From Astyanax mexicanus (Eukaryota > Chordata > Actinopteri > Characiformes > Acestrorhamphidae), in contig NW_026040045.1 in NCBI RefSeq assembly GCF_023375975.1, forward strand, positions 940,501 through 1,004,500: a stretch of 64,000 nucleotides of DNA, in the 5' to 3' direction. The notes under the pieces are model-generated. The model searched no databases. It was not told the origin of the DNA and saw nothing but the letters and a program-made list of their open reading frames with translations. The number at the start of each line of letters is the position of its first letter. Position 1 is the stretch's first letter. Position numbers and translations under genes: made by a program. Shown here piece by piece: positions 11,632 to 23,627 of this stretch.

Positions 11632-11972
11632 TTTAAAAATAAAAATATAAATAAAAAATATACTTTCACTCTACCCTTTTTGATCTAACTGTAATCTCTG
11701 CTTATCACTCTACTTTTCTTTATTTGGACCCTTTATCCTTCTTTTCCTCTCTCTTCCTCTCTATCTATACCTAAATCTCTCTTCCTCTCCTTTTACTCCT
11801 CTCCATTTTTTTCTGTAAAGTCACCATATTGTGTGTCACACACACACACACACACACACACTGTCTAAATACACACAAGCAACAATCCATATACTCCACA
11901 CTTCCCTCAAAACGCTGACACACAGCTTTATCTGAAGGTGAGAGACGCCAGGTTAAAGCCCTGACACAGCAG

Positions 11973-12009
<37 letters not shown>

Positions 12010-12479
12010 TACTCCATTAGATCTCTCCTCTCTTAATTACTAAAATTAACCTATACGTTTTTTTCTGACACTGTATGACTCACTGTTATTATTCTTCAAA
12101 TCAAAACTAATTTTACTGATGATTGGATTTGACAGATCAGCTGTTCAGTACACAAGGTGGCGCTGTGTGTTTTTACTGACTGTTCACATACAGCACGCAG
12201 AAAACAACAGCACACTTAACACTTTTTCATACACATCATTCTGTTAAAAAATAAAAAAGTAAAAAAATATATTATTATAACTATATTATTATATAACATA
12301 TTATTATAACCCTAAATAAAAAATATATATACATATAAATATATGTGTAAAAAGTAATGTTTTGTCTTGCCAATTTTATTTATTCATATCAATCCATTCC
12401 TGTCTTCTAATTGGATAATGCTTTTGGAGTTATGGATTGGAGATCAACAACAAATAACAGGGAAAAAATGTGAGCCTGT
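11166..12479. other. Non-coding stretch with simple repeats
   Basis: No coding exon or complete mobile element recognised. It contains a short C-run near 11290, a poly(A) of about 18 followed by (TA)n at 11583-11632, a CA repeat near 11838-11861 and a TG repeat near 11974-12007. The poly(A), about 60 bp downstream of CAATAAAGTC (near 11520), could mark the tail of a plus-strand retroposed sequence, but no SINE or LINE body could be identified upstream. Confidence 0.6.
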
Positions 12480-12555
12480 CATAGTGGGGACAGGACTCAG
12501 ACACTTGCAGATACAGATTTGAGTATTTATTAAAGGAATGAGTGATACAGGAGTA
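12480..12555. repeat. Left part of an interspersed repeat split by the MITE (tentative)
   Basis: The sequence begins GTCATAGTGGGGACAGGACT and continues GAGTATTTATTAAAGG. Together with 13545-14032 on the other side of the MITE it looks like one dispersed repeat, because the text across the insertion reads smoothly after removal of the MITE and one TA. I have an impression of a fish LTR or SINE-like repeat in antisense but cannot name it. Confidence 0.3.
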
Positions 12556-13544
12556 CCGTATTTTTCGGACTATAAGGCGCACCGTATTATAAGACGCACT
12601 ATCAAAGAACGCCTATTTTCTGCTATTTTTCCATACATAGGGCGCATCGCATTATAAGGCGCGTTAAGTGACACTAGAAAGGGTGCCTATATTAAAGTGA
12701 ACAGGGGTGGCGCCATGTTTCCCTTCCCCCACCGGGGGTGGTCGCTTGCCGGTGGAGCGTCTCAGTATACAAATCTAGCTCTTTCAAAGTCAAACGAGTG
12801 CTGGATATTAATCTACACAGATTCCTCTCCTGAAAACTGTTTATTTGGGTGAGTAACGTGCTTCAGTTTATTTACAGTAAGCTTAGATTTCCAGATGTCC
12901 ACTAAGGCTTGCTGCACCAGCGTTAGCATAGCTATCCGCTAGCACGCTAGCTAGTCACCTAAACTAGTAAAGTTAACCCAAACTTAAACGACAGCGTTAC
13001 ACTGAGTAATCCTGCGTGTTCTGGTAAGACAGTGAGATATTAGCTAGCGATTCGTCCCCCGTAGCTTGTTTTAACACGGTAAACAAGCAGATTACAGGCT
13101 GATAAAACTCACCTCTGAGAGAGTTAGCGCTTAGCATCTAGCTAATGCTAGCCAGGCAAAGCAGCACAGACTTACAGGCCGATAACTCACCTCTGAACGG
13201 TGAACGCTTAGCGATTAGCATCTAACTCTAATAATACTGCTCCAGCAGTATTAAAAGTGCTAAATTTAGAAAATACTGATCTCTGAACAGTGAAAAAGCT
13301 AGCTAGCTAAGCGGTTAGCATCTAGCTAATGCTATTTATTGCTGCTCCAGCCTCGGAGCGGCACGGCTCTGGACTCTGTATAGCACTGAAACTCTCTATA
13401 ACGCTGCACGGAGTGTGTGTTTACTGCTCCTTACAACCTGACGAGTAAAATCCATACAAAAGGCGCACCGTATTATAAGACGCACTGTCAATTTTTGTGA
13501 AAATTAAAAGTTTTTAAGTGCGCCTTATAGTCCGAAAAATACGG
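12556..13544. mobile_element. Tc1/mariner-type MITE, 989 bp, TA target duplication
   Basis: The ends are inverted copies of each other. The left end reads CCGTATTTTTCGGACTATAA then GGCGCAC; the right end reads GTGCGCC then TTATAGTCCGAAAAATACGG. A TA dinucleotide flanks each side (12554-12555 and 13545-13546). A second, subterminal copy of GGCGCACCGTATTATAAGAC occurs on both flanks in the same orientation (near 12577 and 13463). The interior is non-coding, with many GCTAGC/TTAGCAT motifs, and encodes no transposase. TA duplication plus TIRs of about 28 bp fits a non-autonomous Tc1/mariner superfamily element (pogo/Tigger-like possible). The perfect termini suggest it is not very old. Confidence 0.85.
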
Positions 13545-14032
13545 TAGTCAAAAACAGAAACAGTAAATAACCGGGAAACAGTAGCCACGTAGACAAAACC
13601 CTACCATAAACGTGAACAGTCCAGAGAATCATACACGGGAAGGCCAGTAGCAGAGGTCAACAAAAAGGCAAAAACTATAAACAGTCCAGGTCAAAACACG
13701 GTAAATCCAAAAAGAGCAGGCAAAAATCAGCGTCGAAAAAACAAAGAACAAGGTCATACACAAGAAAACAGAGATAGAGAACAGTAACGCTTTGTAATGA
13801 GGATAAACCAACAATACTCGGCACAGGTGTTCGCGTGGGAAGCTCTTTTATAGTGCCAGTGATTAATACTCAGGACTTTCCGGAGGAAGCATGTGATGCG
13901 TCATGTGATCGGGTGTGTGTGTGATGTCAGCGGGTGGTGCGCTCTGGGTAGTGTAGTTGGTAGATTGAAAACCTTCGTTAGAGCTGAGTGTGGAAGAAAC
14001 TGGAGCGCTTTCAGCACCAGACGTGACAGAGC
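13545..14032. repeat. Right part of the interspersed repeat hosting the MITE (tentative)
   Basis: A run of phrases such as AACAGTCCAGAGAATCATAC, GTCAACAAAAAGGCAAAAAC and AACAGTCCAGGTCAAAAC, ending ACCAGACGTGACAGAGCC near 14032. The style resembles a dispersed fish retroelement end in antisense. No open reading frame of a retroelement is present and no terminal duplication was found. Confidence 0.3.
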
Positions 14033-14995
<963 letters not shown>

Positions 14996-15136
14996 CCACA
15001 CACGAGCTCCCATCGAGCAGGTAAGATCCGTTGTCGTGGAAACCGCTGCGACACTGGCAGTGGTACCAGCCGGGCAGGTTCACACAGCGTGAGCTGTTAT
15101 GGCACTGAATCAAACCTTCAGCACACTCATCAATGT
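14996..15136 (-). CDS. NELL1/NELL2-type calcium-binding EGF exon (141 bp, partial gene)
   Basis: A single exon on the minus strand. After a TTTTCAG acceptor it encodes DIDECAEGLIQCHNSSRCVN then LPGWYHCQCRSGFHDNGSYL then LDGSSCV. DIDEC is the calcium-binding start of a cbEGF module, six cysteines follow in EGF order, and the CVNLPGWYHC...GFHD stretch is characteristic of the NELL family (secreted, multimeric thrombospondin-1-like glycoproteins with laminin-G, VWC and EGF domains). As I recall the family, the sequence is closest to NELL1. The exon ends in GTGTGG before the donor GTGAGTGA; both introns are phase 1, so the exon is a symmetric EGF cassette, as expected. No other exon of the gene is seen in the window, which would make the surroundings large introns. 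CA and GA microsatellites flank the exon closely. The paralogue is not certain, so no symbol is given. Confidence 0.87.
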
Positions 15137-15138
15137 CT

Positions 15139-15142
15139 GAAA

Positions 15143-15203
<61 letters not shown>
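15139..15203. repeat. CA microsatellite at the intron acceptor
   Basis: An (AC)n tract of about 60 bp with a few GC interruptions lies on the plus strand immediately next to the exon. On the minus strand it is a (GT)n tract ending only about 7 bp before the TTTTCAG acceptor, so it sits where the polypyrimidine tract would be. Confidence 0.9.
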
Positions 15204-15357
15204 AATATTAGTCTCATATAATCTGTCCTATTCTGACAGAGCCCACCAGCAGCAGCTCTTCCACAGTGCAGTAACTTTATCAGGCCATATCTTATGCTCA
15301 GAGGAGGAAAAGAGTTATAATGCAGATAATGATAAACAGCAGCTAACAGAATTATGG
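15204..15357. other. Unremarkable intronic spacer
   Basis: Unique-looking sequence between the CA tract and the 42-bp minisatellite. Nothing recognised. Confidence 0.6.
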
Positions 15358-15815
15358 TGAATTATGTGAGTTGTAGTGAGGGCTGATAGTGGGTGCAGGT
15401 GAATTATGGGAGTTGTAGTGAGGGCTGATAGTGGGTGCAGGTGAATTATGGGAGTTGTAGTGAGGGCTGATAGTGGGTGCAGGTGAATTATGGGAGTTGT
15501 AGTGAGGGCTGATAGTGGGTGCAGGTGAATTATGGGAGTTGTAGTGAGGTCTTATAGTGGGTGCAGGTGAGATATGGGAGTTGTAGTGAGGGCTGATAGT
15601 GGGTGCAGGTGAATTATGGGAGTTGTAGTGAGGTCTGAAAATGGGTGCAGGTGAATTATGGGAGTTGTAGTGAGGTCTGAAAGTGGGTGCAGGTGAATTA
15701 TGGGAGTTGTAGTGAGGTCTGATAGTGGGTGCAGGTGAATTATGGGAGTTGTAGTGAGGTCTGATAGTGGGTGCAGGTGAATTATGGGAGTTGTAGTGAG
15801 GTCTGAAAGTGGGTG
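15358..15815. repeat. 42-bp minisatellite, left part, about 11 units
   Basis: The unit is about GTGAGGGCTGATAGTGGGTG followed by CAGGTGAATTATGGGAGTTG and TA. Units differ at a few sites (GGGCTGATA, GGTCTGAAA, GGTCTTATA). The array is interrupted inside a unit at 15815 by a solo LTR and resumes after 16373. Confidence 0.95.
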
Positions 15816-16373
15816 TGTTACACCTTAGCCTGTGTCTGTCCAGTGTCTTTCCTTTTTTGGTTCCTTCCTGCTCCTGTCCTCTGTTCTTGTGTTTTGTTTA
15901 CCTGTCATGTTTCCCAGCCATGTGCTACTGTGTTTTGGTCATGTCTCCGCCTTAGCCCCGCCTTGTCATCTGTAACCCCTCCTGTCTCATTTGTAACTCC
16001 CCCCACTCATTACCTCCACAGGTGTCCCTAGTGTGTGCCTGTGTATAAATACCCCATGTGCTCCGTTGTAGTTTGTCGCATCTTTTGTCTCAACTTGTCA
16101 TGTTACTCTGTCCAGATTGTGTTCATCTGTTTTGTTTAGCCACAGACCTGCTGTGTTGTTTGTCCTCAGTGTTTCAGGTTTGCTTTATTTAGTTTGTTTC
16201 TTTGTTTGCTTAGTTTGCTTGTTTGGTTCAGTATTTTAGTTTATCCTCTGTTTCATAGTGTTTTGTTTTAGTTACCTTTTTTTTATACTCCCTAGTGTTC
16301 TTTTCTTTGTTAGTTTAAATATGGATAATAAAAAAGACTTGCATTTGCATCCTGCCTCCTCCTCTACGTTACA
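15816..16373 (+). mobile_element. Solo LTR, 558 bp, inserted in the 42-bp minisatellite
   Basis: The element starts TGTTACACC and ends CTCTACGTTACA, the TG...CA termini of LTRs. It is bounded by an exact 5-bp duplication GGGTG (15811-15815 and 16374-16378), and joining the flanks restores a normal 42-bp unit. A TATA box (TATAAATA, about 16044-16051) and a poly(A) signal (AATAAA, 16327-16332) in the right order give plus-strand orientation. No internal retroviral or Ty3 genes are present, so a full element was reduced to one LTR by recombination, or only the LTR was scored here. A 5-bp duplication fits Ty3/gypsy, BEL or copia; I cannot decide among them. Confidence 0.88.
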
Positions 16374-16612
16374 GGGTGCAGGTGAATTATGGGAGTTGTA
16401 GTGAGGTCTTATAGTGGGTGCAGGTGAATTATGGGAGTTGGAGTGAGATCTGATAGAGGGTGCAGGTGAATTATGGGAGTTGGAGTGAGGTCTGATAGTG
16501 GGTGCAGGTGAATTATGGGAGTTGTAGTGAGATCTGATAGTGGGTGCAGGTGAATTATGGGAGTTGTAGTGAGATCTGATAGTGTGTGCAGGTGAATTAT
16601 GGGAGTTGGAGT
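16374..16612. repeat. 42-bp minisatellite, right part, about 5-6 units
   Basis: Continuation of the same 42-bp array after the solo LTR, with variants such as GAGATCTGATAG and GTTGGAGTGAG. It ends near 16612. Confidence 0.95.
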
Positions 16613-17005
16613 GTAGTACAGTGTTGTGTATGATGGGAATAGAACCACAGAAGGCTAATATTAACACTTGCAGTGGACAGTGCAGTGGGGGGTAATGAAG
16701 GTGACCAACAGAATTGCTGGATAGAATTGTCGTGTGAACACACACATGACTCTTTACACACCCAGCAGGTCAGTGCTTTAGCTTCCATGTGATATGGCAA
16801 TGGTGAAGGGGCACAATATTTAAATATATAAAGTTCCTGTCCCAAAAGATCTGGCATAAGATTTAAAATGAAATGTGTAGAATATATTTTGTCTGTATAA
16901 TATGTAATTTTAGTGAATAACAAATATATGTTTATGCCTGTCTCAATAAAAAATATTTATTTTACAATTTAAAACATTATTTTCAACATCAAATTAAGAA
17001 TATTT
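16613..17005. other. Spacer before the nested element cluster
   Basis: A/T-rich, apparently unique sequence with no exon or repeat recognised. It ends AAGAATATTT, the T-rich left flank of the outermost element head at 17006. Confidence 0.6.
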
Positions 17006-17085
17006 AGGGTTCAAGCACCGAAGGTGCGTAGAACCCTATTGTTTTTGCTAAGATTTTTCTTCTTCTTCTTATTATTATTATTATT
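17006..17085 (+). mobile_element. Family B 5' end ('head') plus pyrimidine/(ATT)n tract
   Basis: Starts AGGGTTCAAGCACCGAAGGT and continues GCGTAGAACCCTA, a hairpin (GGGTTC/GAACCC, GCACC/GGTGC). It is followed by TTGTTTTTGCTAAGATTTTT and a (CTT)n(ATT)n tract. It is the outermost head of the cluster, preceded by T. Its own body and 3' end are not in the window and should lie to the right of 64000 if the nesting model is correct. Confidence 0.8.
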
Positions 17086-17347
17086 AGGGGTTCGAGCACG
17101 TAGTGCTAGAAACCCTATTGTAATTGTTCTGATTATTAGGGGTTCGAGCACGTAGTGCTAGAAACCCTATTGTAATTGTTCTGATTATTATTAGGGGTTC
17201 GAGCACGTAGTGCTAGAAACCCTATTGTAATTGTTAGGGGTTCGAGCACGTAGTGCTAGAAACCCTATTGTAATTGTTCTGATTATTATTAGGGGTTCGA
17301 GCACGTAGTGCTAGAAACCCTATTGTAATTGTTCTGATTATTATTAT
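17086..17347 (+). mobile_element. Stack of five family A heads
   Basis: Five copies of AGGGGTTCGAGCACGTAGTG CTAGAAACCCTATTGTAATT start at 17086, 17138, 17193, 17236 and 17291, each followed by GTTCTGATT(ATT)n. Each head is a hairpin (GGGTT/AACCC, AGCAC/GTGCT). The copy at 17193 is cut after ATTGTT with no CTGATT, and the next head starts at once; all others are cut inside their (ATT)n. The pattern fits successive insertions next to T into the 5' end of an earlier copy. Confidence 0.85.
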
Positions 17348-20300
17348 AGTTCTTATTCTTTTTCTGCCATAGAAGTGATTGGGCAGAAGAAACCGTAAGG
17401 CCTACAGGGCTGAGACTTGGTCATATGGTAGTACTTCTCACCGCTACTCAGATTCAAAAGATGAGCCCGATCGGCCTCAAGGGGGCGCTATGGCGAAGGT
17501 CAACGCGTTTGGCCTCGTAACTCCTACGCCCTGATAGCTAGAGCAAAAATTCTTGCATTATATGATTCCTTGGTTAATGGCAAATCAAAAAGGTCAATAG
17601 AACCACTAAGCTCCGCCCACTTAGATTTTTTGCTATTTAGCATAATATGCAAAACCTACTTTTGAGAACTTGTCCTAGGGTCATTGACCAGTCCTGTCAT
17701 ATTTGGTTTCAAACAACTCAGCAGAGGCCCAACCTCAATAATTATCGAAAAAATTGTGAAATTTTTAAACAATATGGCCGCCATATGCAAATTAATCTTA
17801 CCGTGGCACACCCAAATTTACTCTAACAGCTGTAACTTTTGAATGCTTAAACCTACACTAATGCCACTTTACAACTTTGATGCCAACATGATTCTGAGGT
17901 AGCCCGTCAATCTGTGTAGACATACGCCCCCAGGGGGCGGAGCCAAAGCTAAAAATCTGTTGCTCAGGAACCGTACAAGCTATGAAGCTCTCCTTTGGCA
18001 TGTATCATCTATGGCCTATGTCCTAATGTTTTACAGAAGGAAAATTTGATATGCAAATTTTTGCAATCGTTATTAGCCAATCAGATTCCAGCAAGCTTTT
18101 GACAGGCTAAACAATGACCAATCAGGACGATACTTATACCCTACATGTATATGAGGGCCTTCTATCATGTATTAAAATATGGCGTTCATTGGCCTCAAGG
18201 GGGCGCTATAGCAGAAAATCAGTTATATCTAAAGGTACAAGTGGCCTAGGCTTGTAATTCTTTTTTAGTTGTATACTTTGCTGTAGCCTTTACAACTTCC
18301 TAATTGCATGTGTTTACCAAAAATGCAAAGATTTTCTTCAGTGGCCAAAAGAGTAAAAATTGCTCTTTTCGAACTTGTCTTTAAGTCCTTAATCAATCAA
18401 AACAATTTTGGTCTTGATGCACTCTTGAGACCCTGTAGGTAAATAATTATCAAAAAAATCTTGACATTTTAACTATTTGAGGCCCATAAACCTTGATCAA
18501 ACATGTACGTGAAAGCCTTTTCAGAGTTATTTGGCCAAAACTCTGTCAAAGTTTAAAACATGCCAAAACTGTTGAAGCTACTAATTAACAATGACATTTG
18601 AAGTACATGTGCCAAGTATGAGCCAAATAAGTCTTCAGTAGGCTCTACAGTGAAAAAATAACTATTTTCAATTTATTCTATTTATCGCTATTTTCCAACC
18701 TAAATGGACAGAAGACAGGAACCTTTCACCCTATCAACACACAAATTTATACACATATATAGACTGATAATCTGATCTTGATTTTCAGCCAAATCGGACA
18801 TGTTTTGCCTCTACAACGGCTGGAAAACTACAGCGACTTTGTAGGCCTCAAGCCTGTATTATCGCTTTTTTCAAACCTAAATGGACAGAAGTCATGAACC
18901 TTTGACCCTATTGACACAGAAATTGACATACATATATAGACTGATATTGTGATCTTGATTGCAAATTTTGAGCCAAATCAGATATTTTTTGCCTCTAATA
19001 TGGCCAAAGAGCAACAGCCATTTTGTAGGCCATAAGCCTGTATTATCGCTTTTTTCAAGCCTAAATGGACAGAAGTCAGGAACCTTTGACCCTATCAACA
19101 CACAAATTTACACACATATATATACAGACCACTTGATCATGAGAACCAATTTGGAGCCCAATCGGACTTTTCCTCTCTTTGTAATAAATAGAAACACACT
19201 GATAGGGAATGTTCTGTCTTACATATAGAGTGATAGATTTCCAGCAGGTTATATGTGGTCTCTTGCTGCGCTCTGGTGGTCATTTGGTGAAACAGCTACA
19301 GGTGAATTATTCTAAATTAAAGCTCTGCTGAACTTATTTAATCTTGCTTGTCTTGCTTAATTGAACATATTTATCCTTCTTGGTCATGCTACTCAGCCAC
19401 CTGGGTCATTCTTGTTTATGCTCCACCCACTTAATTTTTTTTTAAATTTGCATAATATGCAAAACTTACTTTTGAGATCTTGTCCTTGGATCCTTGACCA
19501 ATCATGACATGTTTGGTGTCAAACAGTTCAGCAGAGCTTACTCCTCAATAATTATTAAAAAAATCTTTACATTTATAAACAATATGGACGCCATATGCAA
19601 ATGAGTTCTACCATGGTGCAGTAAAATGTCTTTAACACTTATAACTTTTGAATGCTTAACCTGACACTAATACCACTTCAGTCCTTTGATCATTACATGA
19701 TTCTCAGATACCCTGTCAGTTTAAGTAGACATACACCCCCCCAGGGGGCGGGGCCAATGCTCGATAGCTGTTTCTCTAGAACCATACAAGCTATCAAGGT
19801 CATCCTAGCCAATTATCATCTATGGCCCATGCACTAATGGTACACCAAATGAAAATTTGATATGGACACTTTTGTGGTCACTATTAGCCAATCACATTCC
19901 AGCAAGCTTTTAACAGGCGGAATGTTAATCAGGTCAAAACTTATATACTATATACAGGTTATTTATATGCCCTTTTTATGCCTTGTGTTTTTTCAATTTA
20001 AGAACTGAATTTGTTTCACCAAATGCGCACTAGAGTGCAGTAAGACACCACATAAAACCTGATGAACACTACAGCTCAATTTATCAATGCTTTTCAACTA
20101 GTTTACTCACACCACTCATCTAGCATTGCCATTATGGTCTTTATGGTCACGCTGGTCACCCAGCTTGGTTATGCTGGCCATCCAGCTTGGTCATGCTGGC
20201 CATTCACATTGGTCATTATGGTCCTGCTGGTCATTCAGCTTTGTCCTCATAGTAATGGTGGTCTTCCAGCTTGGTCATACTGGCCAACCACCTTTGCCAT

Positions 20301-20536
20301 GCTGGTCATCCAGTTTGGTCATTATGGTCTTCCAGCTTGGTCAATATGGTCAACAAGTTTGTCATCCAGATTAGTCATGCTGGTAATCTAGCTTGGTCTT
20401 CACGGTCATGCTGGTCATCCTCATCCAGTTTGGCGATGCCGGTCAACCGGCAACATGTTTTAAGCCTAACTGGCCTCCAGGGGTCTCTTTGCCTGTAACG
20501 CTCGAACCCCGTAAATCGCCGCTTGCGGCTATATTT
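17348..20536 (+). mobile_element. Family A element body and 3' end, copy A1
   Basis: Non-coding body starting AGTTCTTATTCTTTTTCTGC. In order it holds two motifs GGCCTCAAGGGGGCGCTAT (near 17490 and 18200), a first module with ATATGGCCGCCATATGCAAA (about 17640-18130), a tandem block of three 177-184-bp units starting with CCTAAATGGACAG at 18699, 18876 and 19060, a diverged second copy of the module (about 19440-19950), a minisatellite of about 21 bp (CATGCTGGTCATCCAGCTTG, about 20124-20450), then the 3' end. The 3' end has GCTCGAACCCC (20500-20510, inverted copy of the head), hairpin GCCGCTTGCGGC (20518-20529) and TATATTT. Nearest possible head is 17291. Short open frames recur in all copies but have no coding signature. 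Confidence 0.85.
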
Positions 20537-20550
20537 ATTATTATTATTAT

Positions 20551-23500
20551 AGTTCTTATTCTTTTTCTGCCATAGAAGTGATTGGGCAGAAGAAACCGTA
20601 AGGCCTACAGGGCTGAGACTTGGTTATATGGTAGTACTTCTCACCGCTACTCAGATTCAAAAGATGAGCCCGATCGGCCTCAAGGGGGCGCTATGGCGAA
20701 GGTCAACGCGTTAGGCCTCGTAACTGCCACGCCCTGATAGCTAGAGCAAAAATTCTTGCATTATATGATTCCTTGGTTAATGGCAAATCAAAAAGGTCAA
20801 TAGAACCACTAAGCTCCGCCCACTTAGATTTTTTGCTATTTAGCATAATATGCAAAACCTACTTTTGAGAACTTGTCCTAGGGTCATTGACCAATCCTGT
20901 CATATTTGGTGTCAAACAACTCAGCAGAGTCCCAACCTCAATAATTATCGAAAAAATTGTGAAATTTGTAAACAATATGGCCGCCATATGCAAATTAATC
21001 TTACCGTGGCACACCCAAATTTACTCTAACAGCTGTAACTTTTGAATGCTTAAACCGACACTAATGCCACTTTAGAACTATGATGCCAACATGATTCTGA
21101 GGTAGCATGTCAATCTGTGTAGACATACGCCCCCAGGGGGCGGAGCCAAAGCTAAAAATCTGTTTCTCAGGAACCGTACAAGCTATGAAGCTCTCCTTTG
21201 GCATGTATCATCTATGGCCTATGTTCTAATGTTTTACAGAAGGAAAATTTGATATGCAAATTTTTGCGATCATTATTAGCCAATCAGATTCCAGCAAGCT
21301 TTTGACATGCTAAACAATGACCAATCAGGACGATACTTATACCGTACATGTATCTCAGGGCCTTCTATCATCCATTAAAATATGGCGTTGATTGGCCTCA
21401 AGGGGGCGCTATAGCAGAAAATCAGTTATATCTAAAGGTACAAGTGGCCTAGGTTTGTTATTCTTTCTTAGTTGTATACTTTGCTGTAGCCTTTACAACT
21501 TTGTAATTACATGTGTTTACCAAAAATGCAAAGATTTTCATCAGTGGCCAAAAGAGTAAAAATTGCTCTTTTCGAACTTGTCTTTAAGTCCTTAATCAAT
21601 CAAAACAAATTTGGTCTTGATGCAATCTTGAGACCCTGTAGGTAAATAATTATCAAAAAAATCTTGACATTTTAACTATTTGAGGCCCATAAACCTTGAT
21701 CAAACATGTACGTGAAAGCCTTTTCAGAGTTATTTGGCCAAAACTCTGTCAAAGTTTAAAACATGCCAAAACTGTTGAAGCTACTAATTAACAATGACAT
21801 TTGAAGTACATGTGCCAAGTATGAGCCAAATAAGTCTTCAGTAGGCTCTACAGTGAAAAAATAACTATTTTCAATTTATTCTATTTATCGCTATTTTCCA
21901 ACCTAAATGGACAGAAGACAGGAACCTTTCACCCTATCAACACACAAATTTATACACATATATAGACTGATATTGTGATCTTGATTGCAAATTTTCAGCC
22001 AAATCGGACATGTTTTGCCTCTACAACGGCTGGAAAACTACAGCGATTTTGTAGGCCTCAAGCCTGTATTATCGCTTTTTTCAAATCTAAATTGACAGAT
22101 GTCAGGAACCTTTGACCCTATTGACACAGAAATTGACATACATATATAGACTGATATTGTGATCTTGATTGCAAATTTTGAGCCAAATCAGATATTTTTT
22201 GCCTCTAATATGGCCAAAGAGCAATAGCCATTTTGTAGGCCATAAGCCTGTATTATCGCTTTTTTCAAGCCTAAATGGACAGAAGTCAGGAACCTTTGAC
22301 CCTATCAACACACAAATTTACACACATATATATACAGACCACTTGATCATGAGTACCAATTTTGAGCCCAATCGGACTTTTCCTCTCTTTGTAATAAATA
22401 GAAACACACTGATAGGGAATGTTCTGTCTTACTTATAGAGTGATAGATTTCCAGCAGGTTATATGTGGTCTCTTGCTGCGCTCTGGTGGTCATTTGGTGA
22501 AACAGCTACAGGTGAATTATTCTAAATAAAGCTCTGCTGAACTTATTTAATCTTGCTTGTCTTGCTTAATTGAAGATCTTTATCCTTCTTAGTCATGCTA
22601 GTCAGCCACCTGGGTCATTCTTGTTTATGTTCCACCCACTTAATTTTTTTTTTATTTGCATAATATGCAAACCTTACTTTTGAGATCTTGTCCTTGGCTC
22701 CTTGACCAAGCATGACATATTTGGTATCAAACAGTTCAGCAGAGCTTACTCCTCAATAATTATTTAAAAAATCTTTACATTTATAAACAATATGGCCGCC
22801 ATATGCAAATGAGTTCTACCATGGTGCAGTAAAATCTCTTTAACACTTATAACTTTTGAATGCTTAACCTGACACTAATACCACTTCAGTCCTTTGATCA
22901 TTACATGATTCTCAGATACCCTGTCAGTTTAAGTAGACATACACCCCCCCAGGGGGCGGAGCCAATGCTCGATAGCTGTTTCTCTAGAACCATACAAGCT
23001 ATCAAGGTCGTCCTTGCCAATTATCATCTATGGCCCATGCACTAATGGTACACCAAATGAAAATTTGATATGGACACTTTTGTGGTCACTATTAGCCAAT
23101 CACATTCCAGCAAGCTTTTGACAGGCTGAATGTCAATCAGGTCAAAACTTATGTACTATTATTGATATTATTGGTTATTAATATGTGCCCTTGTCATGCC
23201 TCACTGCTAGGCTCTCCGAATGCCCACTAGAGTGCAGCAAGAGACCACATAAAACCTGCTGAACACTACAGCTCAATTTATCAATGCATTTCAACTAGTT
23301 TACTCACACCACTCATCTAGCATTGTCATTATGGTCTTTATGGTCACGCTGGTCACCTAGCTTGGTTATGCTGCCCATCCAGCTAGGTCATTCTGGTCAT
23401 TCACATTGGTCATTATGGTCCTGCTGGTCATTCAGCTTTGTCATCATAGCAATGCTGGTCATCCAGCTTGGTCATACTGGCCAAACACCTTTGCCATGCT

Positions 23501-23618
23501 GGTCATCCAGTTTGGTGATGCCAGTCAACCAGCAACATGTTTTAAGCCTAACTGGCCTCCAGGGGCCTCTTTGTCTGTAACGCTCGAACCCCGTAAATCG
23601 CCGCTTGCGGCTATATTT
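20551..23618 (+). mobile_element. Family A body and 3' end, copy A2
   Basis: Follows A1 after only (ATT)n. Same order of modules, with three 177-184-bp units near 21901-22300. The 3' third differs from A1: the stretch near 23150-23220 is replaced (TATTATTGATATTATTGGTT) and the CTGGTCAT minisatellite is shorter (about 23325-23545). The 3' end is intact, with GCTCGAACCCC near 23582 and a hairpin and TATATTT ending at 23618. No head lies directly in front; under nesting its head is one of the stack at 17086-17347. Confidence 0.85.
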
Positions 23619-23627
23619 ATTATTATT

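Noticed and set aside
11445..11636. Plus-strand SINE or retrocopy ending in poly(A)-(TA)n
   Set aside because: Only a tail-like poly(A) and a CAATAAA are visible; no promoter boxes, body or flanking duplication recognised.
18959..19228. Recurring 88-89-codon frame (MQILSQIRYFLPLIWPKSNS...) in all A copies
   Set aside because: Its recurrence reflects recent copying of the element. It lies in the 180-bp tandem block, the opposite strand is equally open, and there is no sign of selection for protein.
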